Notes under the pieces: generated by a model | What the model was told of the DNA's origin: nothing | The model's database searches: none | The model's input: the letters and a program-made list of their open reading frames with translations, nothing else | From: an uncultured Gimesia sp. | GTDB taxonomy: Bacteria > Planctomycetota > Planctomycetia > Planctomycetales > Planctomycetaceae | Assembly: GCF_937910335.1 (NCBI RefSeq) | Contig: NZ_CALEMX010000074.1 | Span: 1 to 38,737, forward strand | DNA length: 38,737 nt | Direction of reading: 5' to 3' | In this document: piece after piece, positions 37,399 through 38,737 of the stretch | Position numbering within the stretch: the stretch's first letter is position 1 | Layout: each line of letters opens with the position of its first letter | Position numbers and translations under genes: made by a program

Positions 37399-37557
37399 CT
37401 AATGTTGTAGATATTTATCGCATTCGTCAATGAACCGAGGGTCTTTTTGTGGCTCTTGTTTACTTTGTCCAGTTATCAAAAATGCGTTAATTCGGCCAAA
37501 AATTGCCCTTGAACTCAACAGGATTAAGAAAATCGCGTAACCTGAAATGGCTCCCAT
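37399..37557 (-). CDS. Possible 52-residue single-helix membrane protein
   Basis: A short open frame from ATG 37557 to TAG. It starts with a hydrophobic helix (SGYAIFLILLSSRAIFG) and continues as a polar, protein-like tail ending in PRFIDECDKYLQH. The hydrophobic-then-charged pattern favours a real small membrane protein. There is no clear Shine-Dalgarno, which weakens the case. It is transcribed divergently from the MotB-like gene, with the inverted repeat at 37596-37616 between them, and lies 95 bp upstream of rnd. I recognise no family. Confidence 0.45.
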   Translation of the reverse strand: MGAISGYAIFLILLSSRAIFGRINAFLITGQSKQEPQKDPRFIDECDKYLQH

Positions 37558-37595
37558 GACGATTCTGTTTATAGATATAACATGTATTTTCTACT

Positions 37596-37616
37596 GATCG
37601 GCAAGAATTGCCGATC
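37596..37616. promoter_or_regulatory. Perfect 9-bp inverted repeat, possible operator
   Basis: GATCGGCAA (37596-37604), three bases GAA, then TTGCCGATC (37608-37616). It sits 40 bp before the MotB-like start and 38 bp before the small minus-strand ORF, so it could be a repressor site for both or a leader hairpin. A TATAAC-like -10 lies nearby (37576-37581). Confidence 0.5.
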
Positions 37617-37655
37617 GATAATTTGGCTTACTGAACCCTCCAGGAGCGCATTGTC

Positions 37656-38372
37656 ATGGCAGACGATGACCCACCAGGAGTCCCGGAATGGGTAGTGACC
37701 TATGGCGACATGATGTCATTACTTCTCACATTTTTCATTATGTTGGTTTCATTGAGTGAAATCGTGAATGATGAAAAATACCGGGCCATCCTGGAATCCA
37801 TTCAAAAGTATACAGGATACCGTACAGGTCCTGTATCTCCTCCGGGAAAGCATTTCCCGATGAATTCACTGGTAAAACAGATGAGTATGCTGGGGTCCTA
37901 TACAAATACTGCTGAAAGAGGAAGAGGTGGAATTAAGACGCGCGGTATTGAGGGTAGTAACATTCGCATTTTCCGATCGCGAGAAGGGGTTCCCGTGAAG
38001 GTCGGAAAATCTCTTCATTATGATCAAACGGAGATAGATCTGAATCCACAGCGAAAGGAAAAGCTGGATCAAATTATCAAAGAGTTGGCGGGAAAACCAA
38101 ACAGGATTGAATTGAGATCGCATACATCCATCAATCCGCTTCCCGCAGATTCACCGATTCAAGATAAGCTGGTTCTGACCTATGATCGGGGGCGTCAGGC
38201 GATGCTCTATTTGATTCAAAAAGGGATCGCACCAAAACGAATTCGAATAACGGCAGCAGCCGATTATGAACTACCCCATCAAACCGGTGATGAAAAATCC
38301 GAACAAATGGATCGTCTTGAAGTATTATTGCTCGACGCCTTTGCAGATGGTTCTATCGGTCGCAACAAATAA
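37656..38372 (+). CDS. MotB/OmpA-family protein without an adjacent motA
   Basis: The 238-residue protein starts PEWVVTYGDMMSLLLTFFIM. This is the MotB-type helix with the ion-binding aspartate (D18, equivalent to D32 of E. coli MotB), followed by LVSLSEIV. The C-terminal region (about 120-230) is a divergent OmpA-like domain. KLVLTYDRGRQAMLYLIQKGI corresponds to the peptidoglycan-binding LSxxRAxAVxxYL helix, with the Arg kept. This fits a stator B subunit that anchors to the wall and conducts ions. No motA precedes it, as is usual; it could pair with a distant MotA, or serve a non-flagellar ion-driven complex. Start ATG 37656 has AGGAGCG upstream. Confidence 0.85.
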   Translation: MADDDPPGVPEWVVTYGDMMSLLLTFFIMLVSLSEIVNDEKYRAILESIQKYTGYRTGPVSPPGKHFPMNSLVKQMSMLGSYTNTAERGRGGIKTRGIEGSNIRIFRSREGVPVKVGKSLHYDQTEIDLNPQRKEKLDQIIKELAGKPNRIELRSHTSINPLPADSPIQDKLVLTYDRGRQAMLYLIQKGIAPKRIRITAAADYELPHQTGDEKSEQMDRLEVLLLDAFADGSIGRNK

Positions 38373-38390
38373 AAAACCAATCGATTTTTG

Positions 38391-38720
38391 TTACTCGCCA
38401 ACCAGTTTGTCAGCAATTTTATGAAGGTGTCGTGAGGCCTCTTGCATTTTCAGAATATGAGGCGTTGAAGTTTCGAGGTGTGCTTCATCGATTCGATTTT
38501 TGACACCAGGAGCCAGTGGCACATACATGGATGAAACACGAGCTTTCATACTATTGTCTTCTGTCTCAAGCATTTCTTGATCCTTCATTCTCATTTCATC
38601 TAATACGATAGGGTTCCACGTTTCGATCCGTTGATCAGATGAAACATAATTCATCCGTGCCCAGCACCTCAGTCTGAATTCTGCGATTAAACAGGTTGCA
38701 GTCTTTGCCTCCTGATTCAT
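38391..38720 (-). CDS. Hypothetical protein (109 aa)
   Basis: A frame from ATG 38720 with GAAAGG at a suitable distance upstream. The sequence is rich in Met, Glu and Lys. It is mostly helical in appearance, with the stretch SSMYVPLAPGVKNRIDEAHLET in the middle and a helical tail HILKMQEASRHLHKIADKL. There is no signal peptide or membrane segment. It converges on the MotB-like gene with 18 bp between stops. I recognise no family; internal ATG codons are possible starts. Confidence 0.5.
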   Translation of the reverse strand: MNQEAKTATCLIAEFRLRCWARMNYVSSDQRIETWNPIVLDEMRMKDQEMLETEDNSMKARVSSMYVPLAPGVKNRIDEAHLETSTPHILKMQEASRHLHKIADKLVGE

Positions 38721-38737
38721 TCTGTGATGCCTTTCGC

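Noticed and set aside
1-38737. tRNA, rRNA, transposase or phage genes
   Set aside because: No cloverleaf-like T-loop sequence, rRNA stretch, transposase or phage protein was recognised in any gap or frame.

Overview
The window looks like chromosomal DNA of a planctomycete, probably from the Gimesia/Rubinisphaera side of the phylum. This is inferred from a TIGR03067-like secreted protein, MoxR-DUF58-BatA genes, a GYF-repeat membrane protein, a YyaL-DsbD fusion, many exported proteins and long AT-rich intergenic gaps. No genus can be fixed without a database search. I see no rRNA, tRNA, CRISPR array, insertion sequence or prophage. Almost all genes are chromosomal housekeeping or envelope genes.

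Layout. 1-1833 (minus) is the N-terminal 611 codons of carB, cut by the window edge. An 814-bp gap separates it from a divergent three-part signalling protein (2648-5311, plus): ammonium transporter + histidine kinase + receiver. Then come a Tsr3-like rRNA-modification enzyme (minus) and a 59-residue coiled-coil protein (minus). 6151-12585 (minus) holds a tandem alpha/beta hydrolase followed by a MoxR ATPase - DUF58 - BatA/VWA operon.

12934-22573 (plus) holds a second, solitary MoxR, a YyaL-DsbD-alpha fusion, pyruvate kinase, a PQQ-repeat protein, an Ldh_2 oxidoreductase, an exported thioredoxin-like protein and a solitary beta-class DNA methyltransferase. 22945-24894 (plus) is a short SecA paralogue that converges on an MMPL/RND exporter (minus). 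A membrane CapD/WbpM-type sugar-nucleotide enzyme follows (minus).

29795-35527 (plus) carries pabA/trpG, moeA, lnt and a triple-GYF membrane protein. The end holds a TIGR03067-like protein and RNase D (both minus), a possible 52-residue membrane protein (minus), a MotB/OmpA-like protein (plus), and a hypothetical protein (minus).

How the genes fit together. carB and the Amt-kinase are divergently placed and both touch nitrogen metabolism. Many of the rest act in or beyond the inner membrane: the MoxR/VWA module, YyaL-DsbD, the exported thioredoxin, SecA-like, MMPL, CapD, Lnt, GYF and MotB-like. The best candidates for new biology are the Amt-HisK-REC fusion, the truncated SecA next to an MMPL exporter, the Tsr3-like protein in a bacterium, the two-domain hydrolase with a dead second domain, and the orphan MotB-like gene with a palindromic site upstream.
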